64,000 bases of DNA from Psychrobacter sp. Ps6 (GCF_022129235.1 NZ_JADQAI010000002.1:310001-374000); one strand, 5' to 3'; positions 8,342-17,121 are shown, counted from the stretch's first letter. Notes: a model not told the origin generated them from the letters alone. Numbers and translations are program-made.

Positions 8342-8372
8342 AGGTAGAAAGTAGCGAATTGGCTTTCTATCT
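8342..8372 (-). other. Imperfect hairpin in the puuB-NhaC gap
   Basis: Arms AGGTAGAAAG (8342-8351) and CTTTCTATCT (8363-8372) match in nine of ten positions around an 11-nt loop. It is the third hairpin found in a gap of this operon. Confidence 0.35.
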
Positions 8373-8478
8373 AACCCTGCCACAGCACTCCATTGCTATG
8401 ACAGGTCGATCTAATAACAGTCATTAAGAGCGTTGTATTTGTTCAGTGCTCAGTATTTAAGGCTCAGTGTTAGTGGGT

Positions 8479-9831
8479 TTATAGGCCAGTCGTATCTTTT
8501 AGTGCATACCACCATGAGCCCATCACTGAATAGGGCACGCGCAGTGCTCGACCACCCGGGAACGGAATCCATGGGATTTGAGCAAAAGTATCAAATTCTT
8601 TGGTTTTACCATTAATAGCATCGGCCAAGATTTGTCCAAATAAATGCGAGCCTGTCACACCATGACCACTATAACCATGAGCGAAATATACCCGATCGTG
8701 TAGCTTGCCCATTTGCGGGACGCGAGAGAACGACAAGGCAAAATTGCCACTCCATGCGTAGTCGATTTTGACATCGCGTAGCTCTGGAAAGATTTTGTTC
8801 ATATTTGGTCTGATTTTGGCGGTGATATCAGCGGGGTCTTGTCCGCCATATACTGTGCCGCCACCGAACAACATACGCTTGTCTGCCGAGAGACGATAGT
8901 AATCGAGAATATAGCGTACATCTTCGACACAGACATCGGTCGGTAGCAGTTGATCGGCTAAATCACCTAACGGCTCGGTCGCGATGATTTGTGTCGATAC
9001 AGGCATGACACGGTCAGTCAACTTAGGAATCACTTTATTAAGATAAGCATTACCGCACAGAATCGCTTGTTTACAAGTGACAGAGCCAAACTCAGTGATG
9101 ACTTTGATAGAATCATCGGCATACTCAATATCTACCACCAAGGTGTTTTCATAAATAGTGCCGCCACCTTGTTCGATAGCCGCCGCTTCACCTAGTGCAA
9201 GATTGAGTGGGTGAATATGTCCGCCTGAATGGTCAATGACGCCGCCCACATAAGCATCTGATTTAATATGTTCTTGAATGCCATTTTTATCTAGCATTTC
9301 CCGATCATGCATACCGTGGCTTTCCCACAGCGCATGCGTTTCTTGTAAGTCTTTTAGCTGTCCGTTGTTTAATGCGGCAAAGATATTTTTTTCTTTGAGA
9401 TCACAATTGATATCGTAGTCGTTGACAAAACGACGAATGATTTTGCCACCGCGAGTCACCAGTTGACCGACGAAGTCTGCATTTTGTTGACCATAAGACT
9501 TTTTGATTTTTTGTAGGCTAGCGTTTAAGCCGTTGACGATCTGACCGCCATTACGACCTGATGCACCCCAACCAATCTGCGCGCCTTCAAGCACAACGAC
9601 TTCGTGATCGGTTTCAATCAGATGCAGGGCAGTGGATAGGCCGCTAAAGCCGCCACCGACCACACAGATTTCTACTTGGATGTCATTTTCTAGTGTCGGT
9701 CTATCAGGCTTGGGGTTGCGACTGGCAGCGTAATAGCTGTCAGGATATTGACCTTTGTCTGAATAGTGCGGGATATTGCGCGTGTTGTTAGACGGCTTGT
9801 TGGTCGTCGGTGTCGCGTTGCTATTTGACAT
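8479..9831 (-). CDS. puuB: Gamma-glutamylputrescine oxidase (FAD-dependent)
   Basis: I place the start at ATG 9831 (MSNSNATP), one base after the puuA stop, with AGGA eight bases upstream. A longer frame from 9915 would overlap puuA by 83 bp. The 450-residue product has the DAO-family FAD fold: the dinucleotide site is VVGGGFSGLSTAL, followed by VVLEGAQIGWGASGRNGGQI, and the C-terminal FAD contact is FAHGYSGHGVTGSHL. PuuB oxidises gamma-glutamylputrescine to gamma-glutamyl-aminobutyraldehyde, releasing ammonia and H2O2. The tight coupling to puuA supports the assignment over other amino acid oxidases of the same fold. Confidence 0.9.
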   Translation of the reverse strand: MSNSNATPTTNKPSNNTRNIPHYSDKGQYPDSYYAASRNPKPDRPTLENDIQVEICVVGGGFSGLSTALHLIETDHEVVVLEGAQIGWGASGRNGGQIVNGLNASLQKIKKSYGQQNADFVGQLVTRGGKIIRRFVNDYDINCDLKEKNIFAALNNGQLKDLQETHALWESHGMHDREMLDKNGIQEHIKSDAYVGGVIDHSGGHIHPLNLALGEAAAIEQGGGTIYENTLVVDIEYADDSIKVITEFGSVTCKQAILCGNAYLNKVIPKLTDRVMPVSTQIIATEPLGDLADQLLPTDVCVEDVRYILDYYRLSADKRMLFGGGTVYGGQDPADITAKIRPNMNKIFPELRDVKIDYAWSGNFALSFSRVPQMGKLHDRVYFAHGYSGHGVTGSHLFGQILADAINGKTKEFDTFAQIPWIPFPGGRALRVPYSVMGSWWYALKDTTGL

Positions 9832-9832
9832 A

Positions 9833-11176
9833 TTACACATCCTGTAAATAGGTGAGGTATTCAAGGTTGGTGACTTGCTGGGCAAAGCGTTTGGCTTCTT
9901 GCTTTTTGACGGCAATCAACAGCTCAATCATCTCGCTTGGGAATAGCGAATCAATGATATCGCTGCTTTCAAATTTACGAATGGCCGAGAGCCAATCTAA
10001 CGGCAAGGTCTTCAGTTCCGCTTCGTTATAAGTAATGCTATTAACGGGTTCTGGTGCCTCTAGCTTGTTTTCAATGCCATGTAGTATGCCTGCTAACACG
10101 GCACTACAAACCAAGTAAGGGTTGGCATCAGCGCCAGAAACACGGTGCTCGATACGACGTGCTTTGGTATCGCCACCAGGGATACGTACGGCCGCTGTGC
10201 GGTTTTCATAACCCCATGACACATTGTTCGGTGCAAGCGTACCGGGGGTAAAACGGCGATAAGAGTTAACGTGCGGTGCAAATAATAATGTACAGTCCGA
10301 CATGGTTTTTAGCAGACCCGCAACCGCATGGCGCAAAATCTCTGAACCTTCATCTGTGCCGTTATCAAAGACGTTGTTGCCGTCTTTATCTAACAAGCTG
10401 CAATGGACATGAAAACCGTTGCCAGATTGTAGACCAAAAGGTTTTGCCATAAAAGTGGCGGTGAGCTTACGGCGAGCTGCTACTGCTTTGACGACTTGTT
10501 TGAACAAAATAGCATCGTCCGCCGCTTTGAGCGGATCGTTGACGTGTAATAAATTAATCTCAAACTGACCACAACCATTTTCAGCCAAAGCGGCATCAAC
10601 AGGGATATCGAGCTTTTCGCACTGCGCATAAACCTCATCTAAAAACTCATCGAACTGCAATAAATCATTGATGCTCAAAATCGAGGTCTTATTCAGTCTC
10701 AATCCGCTTTTAGGGCGGATAGGCGGTCTTGGCGTTTCCCCTTCGGTATAGTCAACCAGATAAAACTCCAGCTCTGTTGCCATCACAGGAGTGAGACCAA
10801 GCGCTTGGAATTTGTTGCTGATGTAATCTAAGACATGACGAGCATCGCCGTAGTAAGGCTCATTGTCTTCGGTATAGAGCCAGACGGGCAGTAACGATGA
10901 AGGCGCGCTGGTGTTAAGAAGAGGATAAGCGGCGCGGCCAGTCGGTTTGGCAATCGCATCGATATCGCCGTTGCACTGAGAAGATTCAATGACATCCGCA
11001 CCCCAAATATCGACCCCTAAAATCGACATCGGTAGTCGTATCGCACCTTTTTCTGCTTTTTTCATTTGATCGAAGGGGATGCGCTTACCACGAAGTAAGC
11101 CATTAATATCACCTGCTGCAACATAGACGTATTCTGTGTTATTTGCAGATTCGACCATTCCATTGGTTGTCATCAT
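9833..11176 (-). CDS. puuA: Gamma-glutamylputrescine synthetase (glutamine synthetase fold)
   Basis: 447 residues, a little shorter than housekeeping glutamine synthetase and typical of PuuA/GlnA-like ligases. The beta-grasp N-terminus (YVAAGDINGLLRGKRIP) is followed by the catalytic domain: the ATP/glutamate motif NGCGQFEINLLH, then SGNGFHVHCSL and NSYRRFTPGTLAP. It joins glutamate to putrescine using ATP, the committing step of the Puu pathway. It is the first gene of the minus-strand operon and is transcribed away from puuD. The start has AGGA about eight bases upstream. A role in ethanolamine or another amine glutamylation is possible but the surroundings favour putrescine. Confidence 0.92.
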   Translation of the reverse strand: MMTTNGMVESANNTEYVYVAAGDINGLLRGKRIPFDQMKKAEKGAIRLPMSILGVDIWGADVIESSQCNGDIDAIAKPTGRAAYPLLNTSAPSSLLPVWLYTEDNEPYYGDARHVLDYISNKFQALGLTPVMATELEFYLVDYTEGETPRPPIRPKSGLRLNKTSILSINDLLQFDEFLDEVYAQCEKLDIPVDAALAENGCGQFEINLLHVNDPLKAADDAILFKQVVKAVAARRKLTATFMAKPFGLQSGNGFHVHCSLLDKDGNNVFDNGTDEGSEILRHAVAGLLKTMSDCTLLFAPHVNSYRRFTPGTLAPNNVSWGYENRTAAVRIPGGDTKARRIEHRVSGADANPYLVCSAVLAGILHGIENKLEAPEPVNSITYNEAELKTLPLDWLSAIRKFESSDIIDSLFPSEMIELLIAVKKQEAKRFAQQVTNLEYLTYLQDV

Positions 11177-11569
11177 ATCTATTCTTCCTATGAATTTTAG
11201 AGCTATTGGGATTGTGGGTAAGACGGTTATTGCACCTAAGTACGTATGAATCTGTGATGAAAGTGACGATAAATGTTTGATAAAACAGTAATTTATAAGA
11301 AATTTATTATTTACTGTTTATATTAATTAAGAGGTACTTATCAATCTAATATAAGTATGAAAACTATAGTTGTCAATTTTTATTTAAAATTATCGTTAAA
11401 TCACCCATTTTTCTTTAATTTATGCAAATAAGACTAATTTATATAAAAAAACTATTGATATTGAAGTTTATAGTTTACATTCAATCAAATGCTATGGTAA
11501 ATTTTAGCTAAACAAGGAATCAAACAATATCGCCTGCTAGGCTTCATTGTTATCAATAGGGAAAACGAC
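11177..11569. promoter_or_regulatory. Divergent puuA/puuD promoter region with candidate operator
   Basis: 393 bp, strongly AT-rich, no gene. It contains a perfect 9-bp inverted repeat AAACAGTAA (11283-11291) and TTACTGTTT (11311-11319), about 110 bp before puuA. A second, shorter repeat ATTGAA (11460-11465) and TTCAAT (11480-11485) overlaps a weak puuD promoter: TTTACA at 11474-11479 and TAAATT at 11498-11503 with 18-bp spacing. The PuuR-like regulator encoded just downstream of puuD is the natural candidate to bind here. Confidence 0.5.
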
Positions 11570-12310
11570 ATGAAAAATTCTAGACCTATCATCGCGATTG
11601 TTGCTTGTCACAAGATGGTCGATGGTCAGCCCTCTCAAGCGGTGTATCAAAAATATATCGATGCGGTGAATTTTTATGGCGGTAATCCTATATTGCTACC
11701 AAGTACAGCCGCTGATGACGGAAATTTTGATGCGCTATTGGCGATCGCAGACGGTATTTTACTAACAGGCAGCTACAGCAATGTGGCACCAGCACGTTAC
11801 GGCGCAACGCACAGCGAAGCAAAACAAGATTTGGGCCGTGATGAGTTAAGCTTTAAATTACTGGCTTATGCAGACAGAACGGGTACGCCGCTGCTGGCCG
11901 TTTGCCGGGGTCTGCAAGAGATGAATGTTTACTTTGATGGCACGTTACACCCTGATTGGCGCGAGGTAGAAGGGTTTTATGAGCCGCACTTAGAGGACAG
12001 CACGCAACCACTTGAGGTCCAATATCAGCCCGTACATGATGTCATTATCCAGCCTGATGGCAGACTTGCGGTGTTCGGTGAAAAATGGCACGTCAACTCC
12101 TTACATAAGCAAGCCATCAATAAAGTAGGTGAACGTTTATTTCTCGAAGCACTAGCCCCTGATGGCTTGGTAGAAGCCATTAGCTTGTTACAACATCCTT
12201 TTATGATTGGTGTACAATGGCATCCTGAGTTAAATTATGCACAAGATAACTTGTCCAAATTTCTATTCACGGAATTCATTCACTATGCCAGCACACCCCA
12301 AATCGAGTAG
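11570..12310 (+). CDS. puuD: Gamma-glutamyl-gamma-aminobutyrate hydrolase (class I glutamine amidotransferase fold)
   Basis: 246 residues, peptidase C26 family. The nucleophile is C112 in LLAVCRGLQEMNV, and the His/Glu pair is H218 and E220 in VQWHPELN. ILLTGSYSNVAPARYG is the family's substrate-side loop. PuuD cleaves gamma-glutamyl-GABA to glutamate and GABA, feeding GabT. It is transcribed divergently from puuA. Its end overlaps the start of the regulator gene by 26 bp, so the two are translated from one mRNA. AGGGAAAAC precedes the ATG. Confidence 0.93.
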   Translation: MKNSRPIIAIVACHKMVDGQPSQAVYQKYIDAVNFYGGNPILLPSTAADDGNFDALLAIADGILLTGSYSNVAPARYGATHSEAKQDLGRDELSFKLLAYADRTGTPLLAVCRGLQEMNVYFDGTLHPDWREVEGFYEPHLEDSTQPLEVQYQPVHDVIIQPDGRLAVFGEKWHVNSLHKQAINKVGERLFLEALAPDGLVEAISLLQHPFMIGVQWHPELNYAQDNLSKFLFTEFIHYASTPQIE

Positions 12311-13067
12311 CACCACTAAAGATCCGGTAGATATTGACAGCGCTAACACTGATATAGATAAAAGTGTTGATAGCGAAATTGGCAACAGCATCGACGCTGA
12401 TGTTACCAGTGACAAAGATATTGATATCGAGGAAGATGATGACATCAGTAGTGATGACGAAGATGAGTTGACAGACTCTGAAACAGACACATCTAGCGAC
12501 ACTGATGAATCGATAGAAGAAGACATCGGTAAAAAAATCAATCAGCTGCGCCTTGCAAAAGGCTACTCGCAGCGTAAATTGGCGAAATTATCAGGACTGA
12601 CAAACACTTCTATTAGCTCTATTGAGCGCAATAAGGTGAGTCCCGCCGTAAATACCTTGAAGGCGATTTTGGAAGTATTAGGTTCTGATTTGACCACGTT
12701 TTTTAGTGATGAGTGGAAGGAGCCAAAGGCGAGAGTGATTGTAACGCCAAAGGATTTGCTAGAGCTTAGTGAGCCCAGTAGCAGAGTATCGTTAAAGCAA
12801 GTATATAACTGTAGCGCGACCAGAAACTTAGGATTTTTGATCGAAACGTATCAGCCAAATAGCTCAACAGAAGAAAGAATTGCTCATGAAGGTGAGGAGA
12901 TTGGGACAGTCATCGAGGGCAAAATTATTATTCGTATCAATGAGACCACGTATTTGTTAAATGAAGGGGATAGCTATGTGATTGATACCAATCAACCGCA
13001 TACTTTTATTAATCCTACGGATGGTGTGTCTCGTATTGTCAGTGCACATACACCAATGACCTATTAG
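12285..13067 (+). CDS. puuR: PuuR-like XRE/cupin transcriptional regulator with long acidic N-terminal arm
   Basis: I choose ATG 12285 (MPAHPKSS), inside the end of puuD. Residues 1-12 are followed by a disordered acidic stretch, residues 13-80, with 31 Asp/Glu and very few basic residues. The XRE helix-turn-helix follows at about 81-137 (YSQRKLAKLSGLTNTSISSIE), and a C-terminal cupin at about 185-260 (EGEEIGTVIEGKIIIRINE, then QPHTFINPT). This HTH-cupin layout is that of PuuR, which represses the puu genes and releases DNA on binding putrescine. The acidic arm is absent from E. coli PuuR (185 aa) and is the odd part. The gene ends before a hairpin with a T tract (13116-13153). Confidence 0.85.
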   Translation: MPAHPKSSSTTKDPVDIDSANTDIDKSVDSEIGNSIDADVTSDKDIDIEEDDDISSDDEDELTDSETDTSSDTDESIEEDIGKKINQLRLAKGYSQRKLAKLSGLTNTSISSIERNKVSPAVNTLKAILEVLGSDLTTFFSDEWKEPKARVIVTPKDLLELSEPSSRVSLKQVYNCSATRNLGFLIETYQPNSSTEERIAHEGEEIGTVIEGKIIIRINETTYLLNEGDSYVIDTNQPHTFINPTDGVSRIVSAHTPMTY

Positions 13068-13115
13068 GATTGTGTTCTGTAACTTTAAACTGAATACTCA
13101 TCTTAATATAGATTG

Positions 13116-13153
13116 AAAATGCCACTTCCATTGTTGGGAATAGCATTTTTTTT
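13116..13153 (+). terminator. Terminator after puuD-puuR
   Basis: AAAATGC (13116-13122) and GCATTTT (13143-13149) pair around an internally paired ACTTCC/GGGAAT loop, followed by eight T residues in all. Confidence 0.7.
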
Positions 13154-13214
13154 GCTCAATATATATCATCGTAACTGAGATGGGCTTCTGCACAGGTAAA
13201 GGTAGGCAGTCAGC

Positions 13215-14591
13215 TTATGAGTTTTGATCAGCGTCAGGTACCTCTGATTTGATATCTGTTCTAGTTGTCTCTTCTATTTTTGCTTCATCTTCTATTTCTG
13301 GCGATTCCGCTTTTTTTACTTTTTCTTTGATCAATTTGACTTTTGGGCGCTTGGGGATGGGTTCAACATGTTTGACCGCCGCACCAAAGGCAGGTTTAGA
13401 GGTTTTTTTAAGGCTTCTTTTGATTCTTCGTACGGCGAGTGCATCGGCCTCAGCTTGTTCTTCTGCCAGTGCAGTATCGTATAGTCCTTGGTACACCGCG
13501 AGGGTCTTTTCGATCATCTCACGCATGGTGAATTTGTTGGTCATCTCAGGCCGTGTCACGCTTTCCAATTGATTGCGCACTGCTTTACACAACGAGTTGG
13601 CATTGTGTTTTTTGACCAGTCCTTGCGGATAGAGCGGTTGTAGGATTTCGCTAAAGGCCGCTTGATCCCAGCCAATGACAGGGGTGCCCAAATGAATCGC
13701 TTGCAGGGCATTGATGCCGATTGACTCTGGCTCATTGGCAAGTGCCATAACGATATTAGCTGCTGATAGCCATTCACGCATGTCATTACGTTTGCTACCC
13801 ACATAAGTAATACGCTCAGCCAACCCCAGACTGTGAGTACGTTGACGAAAGTCCTCATGAGCGACATCACCATCTTTATAATCATCGTCCATAATGATGA
13901 CATGAATATTGGGAAATTGCTCTTGTAGATTGCCCAAGATATCAATCAGCCACTCTTGACCATACTCATTGCCAATGACTGTTGGAAATACGAGCCACTT
14001 CTTATGCTCAAGCTCAGGATATTCCGCAAAGGTATGACGCAACCAATAGACCGACGGATTGTGCCGATAAGGATAGCGCCGAGTATCGATGCCACGGTAG
14101 ATACGCGTGATGACTTTCGGATCGACTTCTTCACGGCGTAAACCTTTTTTGAGGTATTGGGTGACGCTATCAGATACAGTGATAATCGTATCGACATTGA
14201 GCAGGGCTTGGGAGTATTTATTAATGGGATAAAACCCATACATGGTTGAGACCAGCTTTGGGAAACGTTTGACGCGCGCACGGCGCAATGCTAAATGCAA
14301 TATCCATGCAGGCGTGCGCGAGTGTACATGAATGACATCAGGCTCATACTTCTCAATCAAATGCCGTAGTGCTGAGACTTGCAGTAATGCTAGCCACGAT
14401 TTTTTGTTCATGTATAGCTGATGATAAATATTACCGTCACGCTTGAGGCGTCTGACCAAGTCATTGTTTTCACTGGCACTAGCGACAATGATGGAGGTGT
14501 GCTCGTTTTTGACCAGTGCGCGCCCAAGATGAAAAATGCCGCGCTCGGATTCATCATGCTTCAAAGACGATAGTAAGCGCATAACTTTCAT
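13215..14591 (-). CDS. Glycosyltransferase family 4 protein with charged C-terminal tail
   Basis: GT-B fold. The N-terminal domain opens MRLLSSLKHDESERGIFHLGRALV and contains DVIHVHSRTPAWIL, the usual GT4 acceptor-domain pattern. The C-terminal donor domain has ANIVMALANEPESIGINALQAIHLGTPVIG, the E-x7-E nucleotide-sugar motif. I use ATG 14591; a GTG at 14606 is an alternative and neither has a clear ribosome site. The last 80 or so residues are rich in Lys, Glu and Ala and look disordered, beyond the normal GT4 end. The likely role is LPS core or capsule assembly at the cytoplasmic face of the inner membrane. No other glycan genes are adjacent, so the acceptor is unknown. Confidence 0.8.
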   Translation of the reverse strand: MKVMRLLSSLKHDESERGIFHLGRALVKNEHTSIIVASASENNDLVRRLKRDGNIYHQLYMNKKSWLALLQVSALRHLIEKYEPDVIHVHSRTPAWILHLALRRARVKRFPKLVSTMYGFYPINKYSQALLNVDTIITVSDSVTQYLKKGLRREEVDPKVITRIYRGIDTRRYPYRHNPSVYWLRHTFAEYPELEHKKWLVFPTVIGNEYGQEWLIDILGNLQEQFPNIHVIIMDDDYKDGDVAHEDFRQRTHSLGLAERITYVGSKRNDMREWLSAANIVMALANEPESIGINALQAIHLGTPVIGWDQAAFSEILQPLYPQGLVKKHNANSLCKAVRNQLESVTRPEMTNKFTMREMIEKTLAVYQGLYDTALAEEQAEADALAVRRIKRSLKKTSKPAFGAAVKHVEPIPKRPKVKLIKEKVKKAESPEIEDEAKIEETTRTDIKSEVPDADQNS

Positions 14592-14743
14592 AATAGCGTG
14601 GGTCACCGGTTAGTAATATCAAGCTGCTATTGTCAGTTAAAAGCGCTTAAAACTCAACCATCAAGACAAAAAGATAGCGTCAGATATTTGGCTTTCTAGC
14701 AGATATGAGCATGATTTTTTGGCTTAAAACTGCCCAAACGTAT

Positions 14744-15616
14744 TTAGCGGCGTTTTTGTAGATGCTCAGCGTTGGGCAGTACTTGTTTTTCACTTAAGTA
14801 TTTCCAATAACGCTGCGGTAGATACTGCCTATGCAGCTTGGGGTTTTTACGCTCTTTGATATTGACGTTGGTAAAGTAACCCTGCCAAAACTTTTGATAA
14901 CGCTGCTCATCGGGACTGTGGATACTGGCAGGGTTACGTAGGACAGCATCATCGAGGTCGGTGATGGTTTGTAGCTCTGCGGGGCGAGCGGGCGTACTGT
15001 GACTTTTATCATAATAAATGCCATAGCCACGAGTCAGATCGTAGATCGCCCAGTGCTGGTCCTGATAGCGCTGACGAAAATGCTCCCCAATCAATGGCAG
15101 TACATTAAAATCAGGCTCGACCCGTGCAAAATAAATATCATCAGTGGTGTGCTCAAAACGCACGAACGCCTCCATGCGATGTTTTTCGCGACCAACGGAT
15201 TTGACCGTTTGTACTAGCTCAAGCACCTCTAAATGACCAAGGTCTTGCATGATATTTCGGCAAGGGTAGTCGATGGCGTATTTGACCACGCGGAATAAAG
15301 TTGTGCCGATGTCGCCCTTTTCTGATAAAAACCCCCACAAAATATTACGCATACCTGAGCGACCAAGCAAGCTATTTAGCTTAACCAATACGCGCTCTGC
15401 GTTGTCTGCATCCGTGGTGACGCTAGTCGCTTGCGCGATTAAGGAAGGCACATAACAGTCTTGAGCGGTGAGCTTGAGTGAGGCATCTTCTTGCAATCGA
15501 TTGGCATAAACATAAAACACCGCGCTGAGCCAGCCCTCAAAGCTTGGCTCATACAGCACAATGCTAGGCGTCAACTGACCGATAGCGTAAGCGTCGTTTT
15601 GCACAAGTGCTGACAT
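14744..15616 (-). CDS. DUF4130 protein, putative DNA repair partner of the radical SAM enzyme
   Basis: 290 residues. The opening (IVLYEPSFEGWLSAVFYVY) and central region (LLGRSGMRNILWGFLSEKGDIGTTLFRVVKYAI) fit TIGR03915, the SAM-associated DUF4130 family. In many bacteria this domain is fused to a UdgX-type uracil-DNA glycosylase; here the protein ends after DUF4130 without a glycosylase domain. No catalytic motif is known. The C-terminal part contains RFEHTTDDIYFARVEPDFNVLPLIGEHF and then a basic tail. It follows the radical SAM gene by 76 bp on the same strand, the conserved arrangement for this pair. A DNA modification or repair role is only an association-based annotation. Confidence 0.82.
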   Translation of the reverse strand: MSALVQNDAYAIGQLTPSIVLYEPSFEGWLSAVFYVYANRLQEDASLKLTAQDCYVPSLIAQATSVTTDADNAERVLVKLNSLLGRSGMRNILWGFLSEKGDIGTTLFRVVKYAIDYPCRNIMQDLGHLEVLELVQTVKSVGREKHRMEAFVRFEHTTDDIYFARVEPDFNVLPLIGEHFRQRYQDQHWAIYDLTRGYGIYYDKSHSTPARPAELQTITDLDDAVLRNPASIHSPDEQRYQKFWQGYFTNVNIKERKNPKLHRQYLPQRYWKYLSEKQVLPNAEHLQKRR

Positions 15617-15692
15617 GGTTTATCCTAAATTTCTATCATAAATACAGTAGCGAGATGGCAACCTTTTCTAGCATATACTATCTAAAGCCATT

Positions 15693-16961
15693 CTAAAATA
15701 AAGCTAACTGACCACTGCGCTGATCTTTAAACTTGGTCTGCGTTTGCGCCAGTACATACTGACGGAAGTTATCGCGCGTCAAATGGGCAAGGTGCTCGTT
15801 TTTGCCAGTGGTTGCGATAAAATACTTGGCACGGTTGACCGCGGCTCCCATCTTTTTTAGATGATAGAGCGTCAGCTGATTGAATTTGCGTGCTTTGACG
15901 ATTTTTTTGGCAGTCTTGGTACCGATACCAGGGATACGTACGATCATCTCATAAGTCGCTGTCTGAATATTGACGGGAAAATGTTCACGATGGCGTATCG
16001 CCCACGCCAGTTTTGGGTCACAATCTAGGTCCAAAAATGGCGACTCTGGCTCGACAATCTCGTGCGCGCCAAACCCATAAAAACGCATTAACCAATCTGC
16101 TTGATAAAGACGGTTCTCGCGCACCATCGGCACAGGGGTCCCAATCGCTGGCAAGCGATTATCAGAGAGCATCGGTACATAGCCTGAGTAATAGACGCGT
16201 TTTAGATCGTAGGTTTTATAAAAGTGACTCGATAGCTGAATCACCTGCAAGTCAGTCTCGTTACTTGCACCAACGATCATTTGGCTGGTTTGACCGGCGG
16301 GCGTAAATTTAGGTGCTTTTTTATGAGTTTTGCGGCTCTCACGGATGGTGATGATTTCCTCTTTTACTGTTTCCATCGGCGCTTTTAATTGATCGTGTGA
16401 TTTTTCTGGCGCGAGCAAAGCCAATCCTGATTTGGTTGGAATTTCGATGTTGACGCTCAGACGGTCTGCATATAGTCCTGCCTCTAACAATAGCTCTTTT
16501 GAAGCGCCAGGAATGGTTTTTAGATGAATATACCCGTTAAAGCGCTCGCGAGTACGCAGTATCTTTGCCACTTCGACCAGTCGCTCCATCGTATAGTCGC
16601 CATTTTTGAAGATACCAGAGCTGAGAAATAGCCCCTCAATATAGTTACGGCGGTAGAATTGCATGGTCAAATCGACGACTTCTTCAACACTAAAAGCAGC
16701 GCGCGGCGTGTCGTTGCTTTTACGTGAAGTACAATACGCGCAGTCATAGATGCAATGGTTGGTCAAAAGAATCTTTAGCAGACTGACACAGCGACCATCT
16801 TCAGTATAGCTGTGACAGATACCAGTGGCTGAGGCATCGCCTAAACCGCCGCCTTGATTTTTGCGCGTACCAGCCGAGGATGAGCAAGAGACATCATACT
16901 TGGCAGCATCGGCCAAGATATTGAGTTTTCCCTGTAATCTTTCATAATTGATGTTTGCCAT
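15693..16961 (-). CDS. Putative DNA modification/repair radical SAM protein (rSAM_link_UDG family)
   Basis: 422 residues. The radical SAM cluster is C70, C74 and C77 in NHCIYDCAYC, the canonical CX3CX2C spacing. The barrel follows to about residue 310. The C-terminal part has a helix-hairpin-helix, IPGIGTKTAKKIVKARKF, a non-specific DNA-binding element. This combination defines TIGR03916, a family always found beside DUF4130 proteins. An additional cysteine near the N-terminus (C26, in a CSSSAGTRK context) and C49/C58 flank the cluster region. The product presumably cleaves SAM and acts on a DNA substrate, but no reaction is known. The pair is transcribed radical SAM gene first. Confidence 0.88.
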   Translation of the reverse strand: MANINYERLQGKLNILADAAKYDVSCSSSAGTRKNQGGGLGDASATGICHSYTEDGRCVSLLKILLTNHCIYDCAYCTSRKSNDTPRAAFSVEEVVDLTMQFYRRNYIEGLFLSSGIFKNGDYTMERLVEVAKILRTRERFNGYIHLKTIPGASKELLLEAGLYADRLSVNIEIPTKSGLALLAPEKSHDQLKAPMETVKEEIITIRESRKTHKKAPKFTPAGQTSQMIVGASNETDLQVIQLSSHFYKTYDLKRVYYSGYVPMLSDNRLPAIGTPVPMVRENRLYQADWLMRFYGFGAHEIVEPESPFLDLDCDPKLAWAIRHREHFPVNIQTATYEMIVRIPGIGTKTAKKIVKARKFNQLTLYHLKKMGAAVNRAKYFIATTGKNEHLAHLTRDNFRQYVLAQTQTKFKDQRSGQLALF

Positions 16962-17121
16962 AAGTCGGTTATTACCAATTAATTAATGAACGACTATTTT
17001 ACCAAAATATGTATTAAGTCATTGTATTAATAGGAAAATTAATAAAATAACACGACAGATAGTGTCGTATCCATCAAGAGGTTGTGAGCGAGCATACGTG
17101 CTACTCGATATGACACACATT

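Noticed and set aside
12263..12541. Ser-rich 92-aa frame antisense to the acidic arm of the PuuR-like gene
   Set aside because: It is the mirror of the Asp/Glu codons; the sense frame continues into a clear HTH and cupin.
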